DNA of 64,000 nt. Origin: Arenicola marina. Lineage: Eukaryota; Annelida; Polychaeta; Arenicolidae. The notes under the pieces were generated by a model. It was given only the letters and a program-made list of their open reading frames with translations, was not told where the DNA came from and did no database searches. Positions within the stretch are counted from its first letter, which is position 1; every line of letters begins with the position of its first letter. The translations under genes were made by a program, and so were the position numbers. Positions 9,901 to 21,025 of the stretch are shown here, one piece after another. Location of the stretch: contig OZ025265.1 of NCBI GenBank assembly GCA_964019135.1, positions 26,635,143 through 26,699,142 on the forward strand, given 5' to 3'.

Positions 9901-12900
9901 CCGTGCCCGTACGTAAACCAACTTGTGGCATACGGGGTGGGGGGGGGGTCTTTAGGTCAATATATGTACCGCGGCACATTCGTGTAGTAAGGACAAGTGG
10001 GAGTCCCTTCGGGTAGGGAGGGGGTGCTAATACGCTTAATATACAATCCAGAACATCTCTATATGGATCACAAGCTATGCATGGGCTGTCACATCATCAT
10101 ATATCTCATACATCACATATATCTGGACATTATATATAGGGGACTGGAAGGACGGGAGGGAGGGAGGGTCTCTAGTGTCCAGTGTCGATTTTTCATGACG
10201 TTCCGTGTCGCTAGTTCAGTGTCGTTTTTACAACAATCTGCGTCGATGTCGCTTTTTCAGATCCTCAGTGTCGGAATTTTATCAATATCGAACGTTGATT
10301 TTTCAAATAGGCCTGTGTCGCGTGTCGCCATTTACCCCTTCCATGCCCATATATATATATCTACATGTGTATACATTATATCACAACCACGTATATATCA
10401 CAACCACGTATATAGCACAACCACGTATATATCACAACCACGTATATATCACAACCACGTATATATCACAACCACGTATATATCACAACCACGTATATAT
10501 CACAACCACGTATATATCACAACCACGTATATATCACAACCTCGTATATATCACAACCACGTATATATCACAACCACGTATATATCACAACCACGTATAT
10601 ATCATAACCACGTATATAGCACAACCACGTATATATCACAACCACGTATATATCACAACCACGTATATATCACAACCTTTATGACAATCACCTTCATATA
10701 AATATAGATTTATATACCCGTATATGTAACGACCATAACGTTAAGCGAGAAGAACACATTGACTGACACATTCCACGCTGAACAGTGTGCATTCGTTATT
10801 TTTATTTATTCATTACTATCCGTCATTGTCGTACACTGAACTATACGAATGTGTGCACGGCATGTCAATAAATCACTGGTTACATGATACAGTTGCACTG
10901 TATATATATATGTATCCGGAATACTCACACGTCATCCGGACAGCTGTCTGGTTGGTGCATCCTGCGTCCGGCCCTCACGTAGCTCCGGATGTCCCAGTTG
11001 GACACGTCTGGATACGGTGTGGCTCCCCTGGTCATGAGCTCCCACAGCAGGACCCCGAACGCCCACTGGACAAATGGACAGTAACGGCAATATACGTATA
11101 AACCTGGGATCGTCTCGTTCGTTACCGCGGGTGTTAGCCCAGATATGAGGTGACACTGAGCCAGAAGACATGACATGGAGAGATATATCAAAGGCGGATC
11201 CAGGATTTTGGAACAAAGGATGGGGTCCATTTCCACTAGAGTATGAGCTTTCATGGAACAATTATATCGAGGTGGAGGAGGGGGATGAGTTTCCCGAAAG
11301 CTGCAAACACGGGGGGGGGGGGGGTGAAGGTGCACCAACAAGAGTAAGAGGGAGCTCGTCTCTCCTGGATCCGCCAGTCCATGTGTGCCGCGCAAAATCG
11401 ATCATTGCACTAAGCATTGAGTAATACGTGAGTTATGCAGAAGCGTTAACATAAAGAAACAGACTACACTTCCAATGCTTAAATGATTGAAAAAAACACA
11501 ATCATATTTTCTGCTTCAAATTGGAATAGACCGATCCAGGCTGTCAATCATTCATGTCACTTTTATCCAATTGTGTGGTGCAAAAACAAGCAACAAACAA
11601 CAAGCCGATAAACAAGCAACATGTCATTTTCTTGTCAGTTTCAGACATGATTACTTCTCACTTGTACCTTCCATAAGCTATGATTGTCAATCTGATACTC
11701 ACGAGTAAAGAAAAAGGACGGGGCTTAGTGTCGGAGTGTGAATCGGTCTATTACACAGAGGTTCAATTGCACACCATGTATTGCATTGTGACTGACCACA
11801 TCGGACTTGCTGGTGAAAACAGCATTCGTCAGACTCTCGATAGCCATCCACTTGACCGGAAGTCTGGCCGTTCGGTCCTCGACCCGGTAGTACTCCTTGT
11901 CATAGATGTCACGTGACAGGCCGAAGTCCGCGACCTTGACCGTCAAGGTCTCGTCCAACCTACGGACGCAATCGTGTGAATATATCGCAGAACGAGAGCT
12001 AATGTTGGACTAAGGTTTCATTCCGTTCCAAATGCCGTAGACACCATGTTAAACAGTGACGTTAACTGATGGACGTATCACCCATGCATAACAAGTAGAA
12101 AATTCTGCTCTCTACCCATTGGGTAACTTTGAATGGTTCGGTCAGTAGACAGCAGCATTGTGATATATATTCTATATAAATTTTCAACTACGCAGGAAAG
12201 TCATCCGCAAATGTCAACAGAAACGCTAATGGACTAAAGAAAGAAACACTTTGATACGGTACCGCATGATTACTTACATACAATTCCGGGTTGCTAGATC
12301 TCTGTGCACAAACTTGTGGTCTGCTAAATAGTTCATCCCTTTAGCCACTTGCCGACCGAATTCAAGCAGTTCACGTGCTGTAATCTGAAAAAAACAATTC
12401 GCACATGCATCTTGGACTTCAAAAATAATATATGGGTCTTTTAAACGCTTGTCGCTTGAAAAGACTCAGCAGGACATATCCCCACACCCCACTAATAAAC
12501 CCATCCCTAAACCCACCCCCTGTGCACCAATTACTATAGCCTCAACTGGGTTGTTTCCAGAATCAAAAGACCCCCCCCCCCCTCCCCTCTGATAAAAAAA
12601 GGGACAGAACAAAATCGCTGAAAGTTACCTGAAGATCTGGATCAGCTATATATTTCTTCAAGCTGCCGTAGAACATGAACGGAAGCAGTATCATAGGAAT
12701 TCCTTGGTCATTAATGGAAACGCCAATCAGACAGAGGACGTTGTTGTGGTGGAAATCTTTCATGATCATTCCTTCTTTTAGAAAGCTTTCTATTGTCTCG
12801 CGATCAACATTGTGTCCTGGAAAAACATAAATATTTATATTTATTTATATATATATGCACACGTATATGTTTATTTACATTTTACAATTATGAAACGGCA

Positions 12901-15900
12901 TGCAAATAATCAATTTGCACATAATCTTACATCTGAGTTCCTCGCCCGCTTGCCTCTGAGTGCCTTACCCCCATTGCTTCTGAGTGACTTGCCCTCACAT
13001 TTGATTGCCCCCTTATCTTTGAGTGCCTCGTCCAACTGCCTCTGGCTGCCTTACCCCCTTGCCACTGAGTGATTTTCCCGTAACCATTGATTGCCCCCTT
13101 GCAAGAATCTCTTGCAAGAGTGTCTTACCCCCTTGCCACTGAGTGATTTGCAACTATCCTTTGATTGCACCCTTGCCGCTGAGTGCCTTGCACCCTTGCC
13201 GCTGAGTGCCTTGCCATTTTGCCTTTGAATGCCTTATCCCCTTGCTTCTGATGGTCTTGCCCCAGCTCATTACTCCCGAATGTCCTTCCCCAGCACCCAT
13301 ACCTCTGAATGCCGCGCCCCCTTACTCCTGATGGTCTTGCTCCAGCTCCTAGCTCCTCCCCTGTCCTCTTACCCCTGAGTGTCTTCCCCTAGACCTATTA
13401 CCACTGAGTGTCTTGCCCCTTGTTTCCCAGTGTCTAGCCCCCTTACCCCTGAGTGTCTTGTCCCAGCCCTTTTACCCCAGAATGTCTTGCCCCCTTGTGT
13501 TTCAGTGTCTAGCCCTCCTATCTCTGAGTATCTTGCCCCTTGTCTCCCAGTGTCTAGTCCTCTTACCCTTGAGTGTCTTTCCCCAGCCATCCTACCAATG
13601 GGTGACTTGCCCCAGCCCTCTTACCCCTCAGTGTCTTGCCCCTTGTCTCCCAGTGTCTAGCCCTTTTCCTTTTGAGTGCCTTCCCTCTTGTCTCTCAGCG
13701 TCTAGCCTCCTTACCCCTGAGTGTCTTGACTCCTTCTCTCTCAGTGTCTAGCCTCCTTACCCTGAGTGCCTTGACCCCTTCTCTCTCAGTGTCTAGCTTC
13801 CTTACACCAGAATGCCTTGCCCCCTTGTGTCTCAGTGTCTAGCCCTCCTATCCCTTAGAGACTTGCCCCAGCCCTCTTACCCCTGAGTGTCTTGCCCGCT
13901 TGTCTCTCAGTGTGTAGTCCTCATACCCCTGAGTGTATTGACTCCTTGTCTCAGTGTCTAGCCTCCTTACCTCTGAGCGTCTTGGTCCCTTGTCTCTCGG
14001 TGTCTTGACCCTCTTACCCCCGCGTGTCTTGCCCCCTTGTTTCTTACTCTCTAGTCATTTTACCCCTGAGTGTTTTGCCCCAGCCCTCTTACCCCTGAGT
14101 GCCTTGCCCCGCTGTCTCCTAGTGTCTAGCCATTTTAACCCTGAATGTCTTGTCCCAACTCTCTTACCCCTGAGTATCTTTCCCCAGCCCTCTTACCCCT
14201 GAGTGTCTTGCCCCTCTGTCTCCTAGTGTCTAGCCATTTTAACCCTGAATGTCTTGTCCCAACTCTCTTACCCCTGAGTGTCGTTCCCCAGCCCTCTTAC
14301 CCCTGTGTGTTTTGCCACCGCCCTCTTACCACTGAGTTTGTTGCCCCCTCGTCTCTTAGCGTCTGGCCCTCTTACCCCTGAGTGTCTTGCCCTAGTCATC
14401 TTACCCATGAGTGTCTTTCCCCAGCCCGCTTACCCATCAGTGTCTTTCCCCAACCCTCTTACCCCTGAGTGTCTTGCCCCATTGTCTCTCTGTGTCCAAT
14501 CCTCTTACCCCTGGGTCTATTGTCCCCTTATCTCTCAGTGTCTAGCCCTCTTACTCTTGAGTGTCTTTCCCCAGCCCTCTTACCCCTGAGTGTCTTGCCT
14601 CAGTCATCTTACCCCTGAGTGTCTTTCCCCAGCCCCTTACCCCTGAGTGCCTTGCCCTAACTCTCTTACCCCTGAGTGTCTTGCCTCAGTCATCTTACCT
14701 CTGGTTAACTTGCCTCAGTCATCTTACCCCTCAGTGTCTTGCCCCAGCCCTCTTACTGCTGAGTGTCTTGCCCTAACTCTCTTACCCCTGATTGTCCTAC
14801 CCCAGTCATCTTACCCCTGAGTGTCTTGCCCCAGTCATCTTACCCATGAGCGTCTTGACCCCTTGCCGTCTAGTGTATACCCCTCTTAACCCTGAGCATC
14901 TTGCCCCAACCCTCTTACGCCTGAGTGTCTTGCCCCAACCCTCTTATCCCTGAGTGTCTTGCATCAGCCTTCGTACAACTGAGTGTCTTACCCGAGTCCT
15001 CTTAACCTTCAGTGCCTTGCCTGAGCGCTCTAATCCCTCTGTGTCTTACCACAGCTCTCTTACCACTGAGTGTCTTGCCCCCTTGTCTCTCAGCGTCTGG
15101 CCCTCTTACCATTGACTGTCTTGCCCCAGTCATCTTACCCCTGAGTGTCTTGCCCCAGTCATCTTACCCCTAAGTGTCTTGCCCCCTTATCTCTCAGTAT
15201 CTAGCCCTCTTACCCTTGAGTGTCTTGGCCCCTTGTCTCTCAGTGCCTAGCCCCCTTACCCCTAGGTGTCTTAAACAAGCCTTCTTGCGGGAGTGTCTTG
15301 CCCACTGGTCTCTGAGTGTCTAGCCCTCTTACCCCTGAGTGACTTGCCCCAGCGTTCTTACCCTTGAGTGTCTTGCTCCAGCCCTCTTACCCTTGAGCGT
15401 GTTACCTCTTTTCACTCAGTGACTAGGCCTCTTACCCCTGAGTGCCTTGCCTATTTGACTCTCAGTGTCTAGTCCTATTACCCCTGAGTGTCTTGCCCCC
15501 TTTTATCCGAGTGTCTCGCCCTTTCAACCCTGAGTGTCTTGCCCCAACTATCTTACCCCTGAGTGTCTTGCCTCAGCCCTGTTACCCCTGAGTGTCTTGC
15601 CCCCTTGTATCCGAGCGTCTAGCCCTTCTAACCCTGAGTGTCTTGCCCCAGCTATCTTACCCCTGAGTGTCTTGCCTCAGCCCTCTTACCCCTGAGTGTC
15701 TTTCTCCAGCCCTCTTACCCCTTAGTGTCTTGCCCCAGTCATCTTACCCCTCGGTGTCTTGCCCCGTTGTCTTCTAGTGTATAGCCCTCTTAACCTTGAG
15801 TATCTTGTCCCAAACATCTTACCCCTGAGTGTCTTGCCCCAACCCTTTTTATCCCTGAGTGTCTTGCCCCCTTGTCTCTCAGTATCCAATCCTCTTACCC

Positions 15901-18900
15901 CTGGGTGTCTTGTCCCCTTATCTTTCAGTGCCTAGCCCTCTTACCCCTGGGTGTCTTGAACAAGCCTTCTTGCCCGATTGTGTCTTGCCCCCTGGCCTCT
16001 CAGTGTCTAGTCCTCTTACCCTTGAGAAGCTTGCCCCTTGTCTCTCAATGTCTAGCTCTCTTAACCCAGAGTGTTTTGCCCCATTACCCCTGAGTGTCTT
16101 GCCCCTTTGTCCCTCAGTGTCTATCCTTTTTACCCCTGAGTGTCTTGCCCCATTACCCCTGAGTGTATTGCCGCCTTGTCTCTCAGTGTCTAGCCCAACT
16201 ACCCATGAGCGTCTTGCCCGAACCGTGTTGCCGCTGAATGTCTTGCCCTTTGTCTCTCAGTGTCTAGCCCTCTTACTCATGTGTCTTGCCCTCTTGTCTC
16301 TCAGCGTCTAGCCCTTTTACCCCTGAGTGTCTTGCCCCCTTACCCCTGAGTGTCTAGCCCTCTTGCTCTGACTGTCTTGCCCCCGTGTCTCTCAGCGTCT
16401 GGCCTTCTTACCCCTGAGAGTCTTGACGGCCACACGGTCGTGGGTCAGGGGGCCGTAGTCGTTGCTCGTCCTGTTGTCACGGGACAACGTTCCTTCGTAG
16501 ACGCAGCCAAACTCACCTGCAAAATAGATAACACTGTGAAAATCTTTCATGACCACGCTTCTGGTTTTGTCTTGATCCAGACACGACTATAAGGAGCTTT
16601 ATTTAAGGTCACACTTGAGATTGAGGGTGAAAATTAGCATTAGACCAAGTGATATCGGCCAGCAGTGACCAGTCTGATGTAGTGGTGCTTATTTATGTGC
16701 ATAAGGCCACGAGTAACATAGTAACAGACGGTTAAGCGAGCCAAAATGTACGAAACTTAACTTTTTGCCGAAATAACAAGTCGCCTTGGTCATAACACTT
16801 GAATGGGCATTGTCAGATTTAACAAAGTTAGAGCTCCACGAAATCTCTTCAATTTGGTCCCGAAACGTACGCAAAGAATGACAGTACTTACAGATGTGCA
16901 ACACGAGAAAGCTATTAATATTACAGCAGTGGCGGACTGATTTCCCTGTGAATAATTTATATGTATATAAGAAAGTACCGTTTAAAATATGCCTATCAAG
17001 TGTATTAATCACAAAACCATACAAGGATCCCTACAGTATAAAACTCAAATTCACAGTATCCGGCTATCATCTGTCTAGTATGTGCACATGGATCTTCTTT
17101 GGGTGTGCGATTATGGATTGTGATTTAACTTTTACGTACCAATTAGGCCCACGTGGCCTATGGGATAAATGTTTAAGGATTTGTCTAAATACTGAGCCAT
17201 AAACCAGTTATAAAACATGATTATATAGATAATCATATATGGACTCATATTTGGCGCCCTCGAGATTGAAGTTGGGACGGTGATTGCGGACCATCGCACT
17301 ATGTCTATGAAATGCTCATAATCCGGTTTTCTGGAACAGTGAAGATTTATATCGACTATTATTTTCGTGTTACACCGACACACATCTACGAGATTTCTGT
17401 TTGTACGGGTGACTGCAGACCGATATGACTGACACGTTGCAAATATGGCCCAGCAATAACACTGCTTCGTCCCGATGGCAATGCATGTGTCACTCAGCCC
17501 CGTTGTAATAATAGACGTGGTTGGCAGATGGGGTGACGAAACATGAACACACTTCCCCATCATGCCGAGATCACAAGCACTCCCCTCTGTTGGTGGTCAC
17601 AAGTAGTGCTTTGTCAGTCAGCACACGGCCTATGCATGGCGTCCATGAGCTGACTGACACGGTACTGAGGCTAGCAATGTACCTTTTTTTCATTATATCT
17701 ACACGGTCTAGTAAATTTACCTTGAAGTATACTATTATAACGTGCTTTATGGAGAATAGAGGTATTTAAATGGGACCTGAATTTTTAAAAAAGGTAATGG
17801 ACCATTCGTCCAACGCTAGGTATGGGTCGTCCTGGTCACTGTCAATCTTGAAATTGAGAGTAAAAGGTATTATTGTAGCTATGTGGATTCATCGACCATT
17901 ACGTTACAGAGTTACTTTGGTCCATAAATAAGGAACGGTGTGAACATTTTGAGCTATGTAATGGAATTCAACGTTTGGCTGTTACGGACAGATATGGCAT
18001 TACGACAGATCAGGAGCGCACAGACATCTTTAAATCACGAGCTGTGCGAGCGCAGATGGCGTAGCGAGTAGAAATGAAATGACTTGATGTTTGAGGCCGC
18101 ATTTGTGCACAAAAGGGCTAAACTGGTCCAAGGAAACGCCCGGGACGATGAAGGATGAATGAATGAAACATGCCCCGAGAATATGTTTCCGGGCCCGGAT
18201 AGGAACACAAGACCTTCATGATAATCTCATTATCCACGATTATCTACCGTGCCATTGTTATCAAGACATTTGACAATTCAAAGTAGTTTTCGGGATTATC
18301 GCCGTGCTCATAACCGGATGTAACCTTACCTTGCCTTACCTCACCGATTATGGATAACGTTCATACAAACGTCACATTCGTAGCCCAAGAGTTTGAAGGA
18401 AGCTACCCACTGTTCGGAGATTACCCCACCCCCAAAAGAAAAATAGTTAACATGTGTAAGCGTTTCCATAAATGTCCAAACGGTCGGCCGTCTACGTCCG
18501 GCACATAGACAGGGGCCGCCCCGATAGCTCAGTGGGTTAGGGTGCTGTCATTGATCGCGCGGGCCACCTGAGAGCATAACGGCATGTGCATTGGTGGTTC
18601 GAGCCCCGCCGTGGACATGTCTGTGTGGTCGTAGGACAAAGATCCCATACCCTTCGTCGCAAAGAGTAGGGGGTTACCCCCGGTACATGGCTTCGCTCTC
18701 CTCCCCCCCCCCCTTCTCCCATTGACGCTATATGATAAAAAGTGGTTAAAACGTCCTGAATGTACAACCAACCTGTACATGCACACAGTCAACATGAACG
18801 TGCAACGTGCGGGTCCACGGTGGTCTATGGCTGACGGGTAAAGGATATGTCTGAATATTTCTCCTGACTACTGTTGGCGGCGAGAAGCTACCTGGAGACA

Positions 18901-21025
18901 ATATCGCCAAAGCATCGTCACTTTTGATGATAAACCTTGAACATAAATAGATGGGAACTATATTGCGCACTATTGGCTGGAAAATAAATTGCACCAATGT
19001 GGCTGCGTACAAATAATCGCTGTTTGGCGCTTGTTTCCGTTGCTCGTACATTGCGGTGTAAATTACCCGATTAATTAGTGAAATGACCGCCATAGGCCAT
19101 TCGTCTATTTACCTTGGCCAAGCACCCCACCAATGAGAACCATCCTATCAGCTATCACGTGATCTCTCATCAGATTCTTGACGTCATCATTCATCCCAGG
19201 CCAGTGATCCCACGTTTTGCGCAGTTTGGCCAAATCGCCAGGTTTCTCTTGGCAACCGTCGCCCGGAGTTATGGTAACAGCTTTAATGTCCTCCTCTCCA
19301 GCCTCGCTTTCGGAACCGTTGCGAGATGAATGGGACGTGTCGTTGCTATGGCGACAACGACAACATCGCATGACGAATATAATGACGAGGACGACGACGA
19401 AGACGAGGAGGCTGACTAAACCGATGGAGACACTCCCTGCTTTCCCCATTGCTTCTGCTTCCGTGGTATGGGTCGGGACACGGGCTCCGATATTCGCCAT
19501 GGCAGAAGAATACATGCGCGCTCGTCACTGACTTATGACTTTGCCAGCCGCTTCCTAACAATAATATATGACGGCAAGCAATTCTGTTGCGAGTCGTGCC
19601 TACCCTAAAGGTCCGGCTGTTTATATGATTCGCTGCCTGCCATCGTTTTATTACCCGCCATCTCTCATTGGCCAAGGCGGATGTTAGGACGAAACAGGAT
19701 GCTGACGGCAACTTCCGCTAACCTCAGTCTGTCTATGAGAGCGTTCAGCTACGACACTACAGTGACCCTAGATCGATGTTATAGTGACACTAGTGCGACA
19801 ATAGAGCGACACTAGAGCAACGGTACAGTGCCACTAGAGCGTCACTACAATGCTTCTAGAGCAACCCTACAGAGATCTTAGAGTGAGACTAGTGACACTA
19901 GTGCAGCAATAGCAATAGTGACACTAGAGCGGTGCCACAGTGATACTACAGCGACACTACAGTGTCACTATGGCGACACTATAGTCTTACAAGGAAGACA
20001 CTACAGTAACACTATAGCGACATTACAGTGACCCTAGAAAAACACTACAGTGACACTAGAGCGACACTACAGTGACACTATGGCAACACTACAGTGACAC
20101 TATAGGTACATTCCAGTGGCACTATAGGTGCACTGCAGTGACACTAGAGCGACACTACAGTGACACTAGGGCGATAAAACAATGTCACACTAACAGCACT
20201 ACAGTGACACTAGAGCGACATTACAGTGACACTATGGTGACATCACAGAAACACATTACACATTACAGCGACGATACAGCTGTAATACACTAACAGAACT
20301 TGAGTGATTCAATGACTAACGTGACACTAGAATTTCACTACAAATGACGCTGCAGTGACCGTAGTGACACTCGAGCGAGACTACGGTGGAACTAGAGCAA
20401 TAATACAGCGATAATAACAGAGATGATAACAATGATGGCACGGCAGGAGTATTGAAGTCAAACCTACATGACACTCCAAAGACACTACTGTAACAATGGC
20501 CGGCTGCAGTGACCTTATAGTGACACATCAGGGACACCACCGTGGTGCCACACTAACGCAGCCGGGACACAACTACGTCAACACCACTCACCTTGGCCAA
20601 GGATTTTTCCCAGCGTCAGAGATCGAGCGTCCACGATCACATCGCTCACGTTTTGCTTTAACTGATCATCCAATTGGCACCAATAATCCGTGGAGGTAAG
20701 TAACTTCGGTACGGTAGACGCAGCCCCTTTATCTTGCGTCTCTGTTCCCTTATTCAACTCAATATCGCTCAGGAAGACGTCATCATCTCCGACTTCGGTA
20801 TCCGTTGCCGAGCAACTGTTTCGTCGGCGTCGCTGCCGCAGCTTGATGACACAAACCACAATGATAACAAGAACAAGCAAGATGGCGCCGATAATCCCAA
20901 CCGAGACGCCAGTCGTCGACTGGTCAGGTGCGTCACCTGGCGACTTGGTAACATTCTTGAACTCCATAGAGGGCGTTACCGATGGTCCTATCACCGCGGG
21001 CATTTTGAAATAATACGACAGCTGT
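6733..21025 (-). CDS. MET-type receptor tyrosine kinase gene (3' part: TM to stop)
   Basis: Minus-strand exons 21,025-20,592, 16,516-16,412, 12,816-12,629, 12,384-12,278, 11,959-11,797, 11,065-10,929 and 6,973-6,733 join with matching phases (1,1,0,2,0,2) into about 458 codons: short ectodomain end, transmembrane helix, acidic juxtamembrane region, complete kinase domain and short tail. The catalytic elements are all present: glycine loop LGQGEFGCV, VAVK lysine, alpha-[25 protein letters not shown] and KSDVWAFG. Activation-loop DIYDKEYY, the phrase [14 protein letters not shown] and [14 protein letters not shown] are closest to the MET/RON family. In that family ligand-induced dimers phosphorylate the twin activation-loop tyrosines at the plasma membrane. 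Exons encoding most of the ectodomain were not found. An alternative TM exon lies at 19,515-19,113. Confidence 0.85.
7112..7318 (+). repeat. Dispersed CGACA-rich element, copy 1
   Basis: About 205 bp, opening with GGACCTGGAAGGGGTAAATG and GCGACACGAGACAC, and closing with GACACTGGACCCCCT. Inside are several TCGACAttCGACA-like phrases. Related copies are at 10,143-10,346 (inverted) and 35,822-35,984. It lies in a kinase-gene intron. The class is unknown, with no coding capacity and no clear terminal repeats. Confidence 0.7.
7862..8162. repeat. C-rich minisatellite, left arm of an inverted pair
   Basis: Degenerate units of 15-18 bp around CCGGACAACTCCCCC and GGACAAGTCCTCCC. The complementary motif on the same strand forms the array at 8,500-8,990. 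Both lie in the last intron of the kinase gene. Confidence 0.8.
8500..8990. repeat. G-rich minisatellite, right arm of an inverted pair
   Basis: Degenerate units around GGGGGAGTTGTCCGGG and GGACTTGTCCTAGG, the reverse complement of the units at 7,862-8,162. Many runs of four or more G make G-quadruplexes possible. The arms are separated by about 340 bp. Confidence 0.8.
8991..10142. other. Intron of kinase gene, no exon seen
   Basis: No coding exon is recognised on either strand. It contains a pyrimidine run (9,665-9,690) and a G run (9,938-9,950). Confidence 0.4.
10143..10346 (-). repeat. Dispersed CGACA-rich element, copy 2 (inverted)
   Basis: Read on the minus strand it begins GGAAGGGGTAAATGGCGACA and ends with GACACTGGACACTAGAGACC, matching the element at 7,112-7,318 along most of its length, with small indels. 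Confidence 0.7.
10378..10680. repeat. 17-bp minisatellite
   Basis: About 18 copies of ATATATCACAACCACGT, nearly perfect, with rare variants (AGCACAACC, ATCATAACC, CAACCTCG). It lies in the last intron of the kinase gene. Open frames through it are a by-product of the repeat. Confidence 0.95.
10929..11065 (-). CDS. Receptor kinase exon: C-lobe
   Basis: The acceptor TTGTCCAG precedes 11,065 and the donor GT|GTGAGT follows 10,929. It encodes [21 protein letters not shown], then [20 protein letters not shown] and PDDV. The tract [10 protein letters not shown] and GRRMHQP is characteristic of the MET/RON branch. Confidence 0.9.
11797..11959 (-). CDS. Receptor kinase exon: DFG and activation loop
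   Basis: The acceptor CCGTAG precedes 11,959 and the donor GTG|GTCAGT follows 11,797, a rarer but valid GT donor. It encodes [18 protein letters not shown] with the paired activation-loop tyrosines, [12 protein letters not shown] (substrate-binding P+1 loop) and TSKSDV. Confidence 0.9.
12278..12384 (-). CDS. Receptor kinase exon: catalytic loop
   Basis: The acceptor TTTTTTCAG precedes 12,384 and the donor AT|GTAAGT follows 12,278. It encodes [21 protein letters not shown] and [10 protein letters not shown]. The HRD aspartate and the tyrosine-kinase-specific DLATRN order are intact. Confidence 0.9.
12629..12816 (-). CDS. Receptor kinase exon: alpha-C helix to hinge
   Basis: The acceptor TTTTTCCAG precedes 12,816 and the donor CAG|GTAACT follows 12,629. 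It encodes [11 protein letters not shown] (salt-bridge glutamate), [13 protein letters not shown] and the hinge [21 protein letters not shown] and VLCLIGV closely follow the MET/RON pattern. Confidence 0.85.
12935..16411. repeat. 30-bp minisatellite filling a kinase intron; copies the adjacent donor
   Basis: About 3.5 kb of degenerate units near 30 bp around CTCTTACCCCTGAGTGTCTT, alternating with a second type containing TTGTCTCTCAGTGTCTAG. Degeneracy rises toward 12,935. It abuts the exon at 16,412. On the minus strand the exon end plus donor reads CAAGACTCTCAGGGGTAAGA, and the common unit reads CAAGACACTCAGGGGTAAGA, so the unit is a copy of the splice junction. Confidence 0.9.
16412..16516 (-). 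CDS. Receptor kinase exon: glycine loop to VAVK lysine
   Basis: The acceptor TTTTGCAG precedes 16,516 and the donor CAGGG|GTAAGA follows 16,412. It encodes [11 protein letters not shown], an inserted polar loop ([16 protein letters not shown]) and RVAVKTLRG with the ATP-binding lysine at 16,424-16,422. The donor and the last exon bases are the template of the large minisatellite that starts immediately downstream. Confidence 0.85.
16517..18510. other. Intron of kinase gene, no exon seen
   Basis: A minus-strand open frame of 143 codons (17,563-17,132) shows no recognisable domain. No tandem repeat is seen. Near 18,165 a phrase GAATGAAACATGCCCCG resembles sequence at 23,290 and may be a worn dispersed repeat. 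Confidence 0.4.
18517..18775 (+). mobile_element. tRNA-derived SINE, full-length-like copy
   Basis: The head has a pol III A box TAGCTCAGTGGG (18,525-18,536) and B box GGTTCGAGCCC (18,596-18,606) at tRNA spacing. The body has CAAAGATCCCAT and AGAGTAGGGGGTTACCCC, and the tail ends near GGTTAAAACGTCCTGAATGT. Three further copies or fragments in the window share the body and tail (23,025-23,253; 28,300-28,475; 36,361-36,558, all inverted). Confidence 0.8.
19113..19515 (-). CDS. Receptor kinase exon: TM helix and juxtamembrane (copy B, alternative)
   Basis: Same layout as the exon at 20.6-21.0 kb: stalk, helix ([20 protein letters not shown]), basic anchor (MRCCRCRH), Ser/acidic linker ([14 protein letters not shown]), then [10 protein letters not shown] ending at donor AAG|GTAAAT in phase 1. 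It could therefore splice to the same kinase exon at 16,516. The 5' boundary is unclear: TGA lies four codons before ATG 19,515, so either that ATG is the start, giving a receptor with almost no ectodomain, or an acceptor lies in GACGAG just upstream. No second kinase domain follows it, so the two TM exons appear to share one. Confidence 0.65.
19740..20560. repeat. 11-bp minisatellite between the two TM exons
   Basis: Roughly 70 degenerate copies of an 11-bp phrase, mainly GACACTACAGT alternating with GACACTAGAGC or GACACTATGGC. It is clearest at 19,960-20,280. It lies between the alternative transmembrane exons of the kinase gene. Confidence 0.85.
20592..21025 (-). CDS. Receptor kinase exon: TM helix and juxtamembrane (copy A)
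   Basis: The acceptor TTGTAG precedes 21,025 and the donor AAG|GTGAGT follows 20,592; the exon leaves in phase 1. It encodes [11 protein letters not shown], a short Ser/Thr-rich stalk with an N-glycosylation sequon (NVT), a helix near residues 37-56 ([18 protein letters not shown]), a basic stop-transfer KLRQRRRR, an acidic linker with [10 protein letters not shown], then LTLGKILGQ, the start of the kinase glycine loop. If the upstream acceptor is not used, translation could begin at ATG 21,003. The in-frame residues before that ATG favour a true internal exon. Confidence 0.75.

Noticed and set aside
9997..10701. 234-codon plus-strand frame ending in [17 protein letters not shown] repeats
   Set aside because: It joins a dispersed repeat and the 17-bp minisatellite by chance; no domain or splice support.
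13379..16311. Plus-strand frames of 60-150 codons rich in Cys, Leu, Ser and Pro
   Set aside because: They lie in the kinase intron minisatellite and only translate its units; the true gene here is on the minus strand.
18525..18606. A functional tRNA gene
   Set aside because: A and B boxes are good, but the acceptor and anticodon stems do not pair and the same body and tail recur elsewhere, which fits a SINE.
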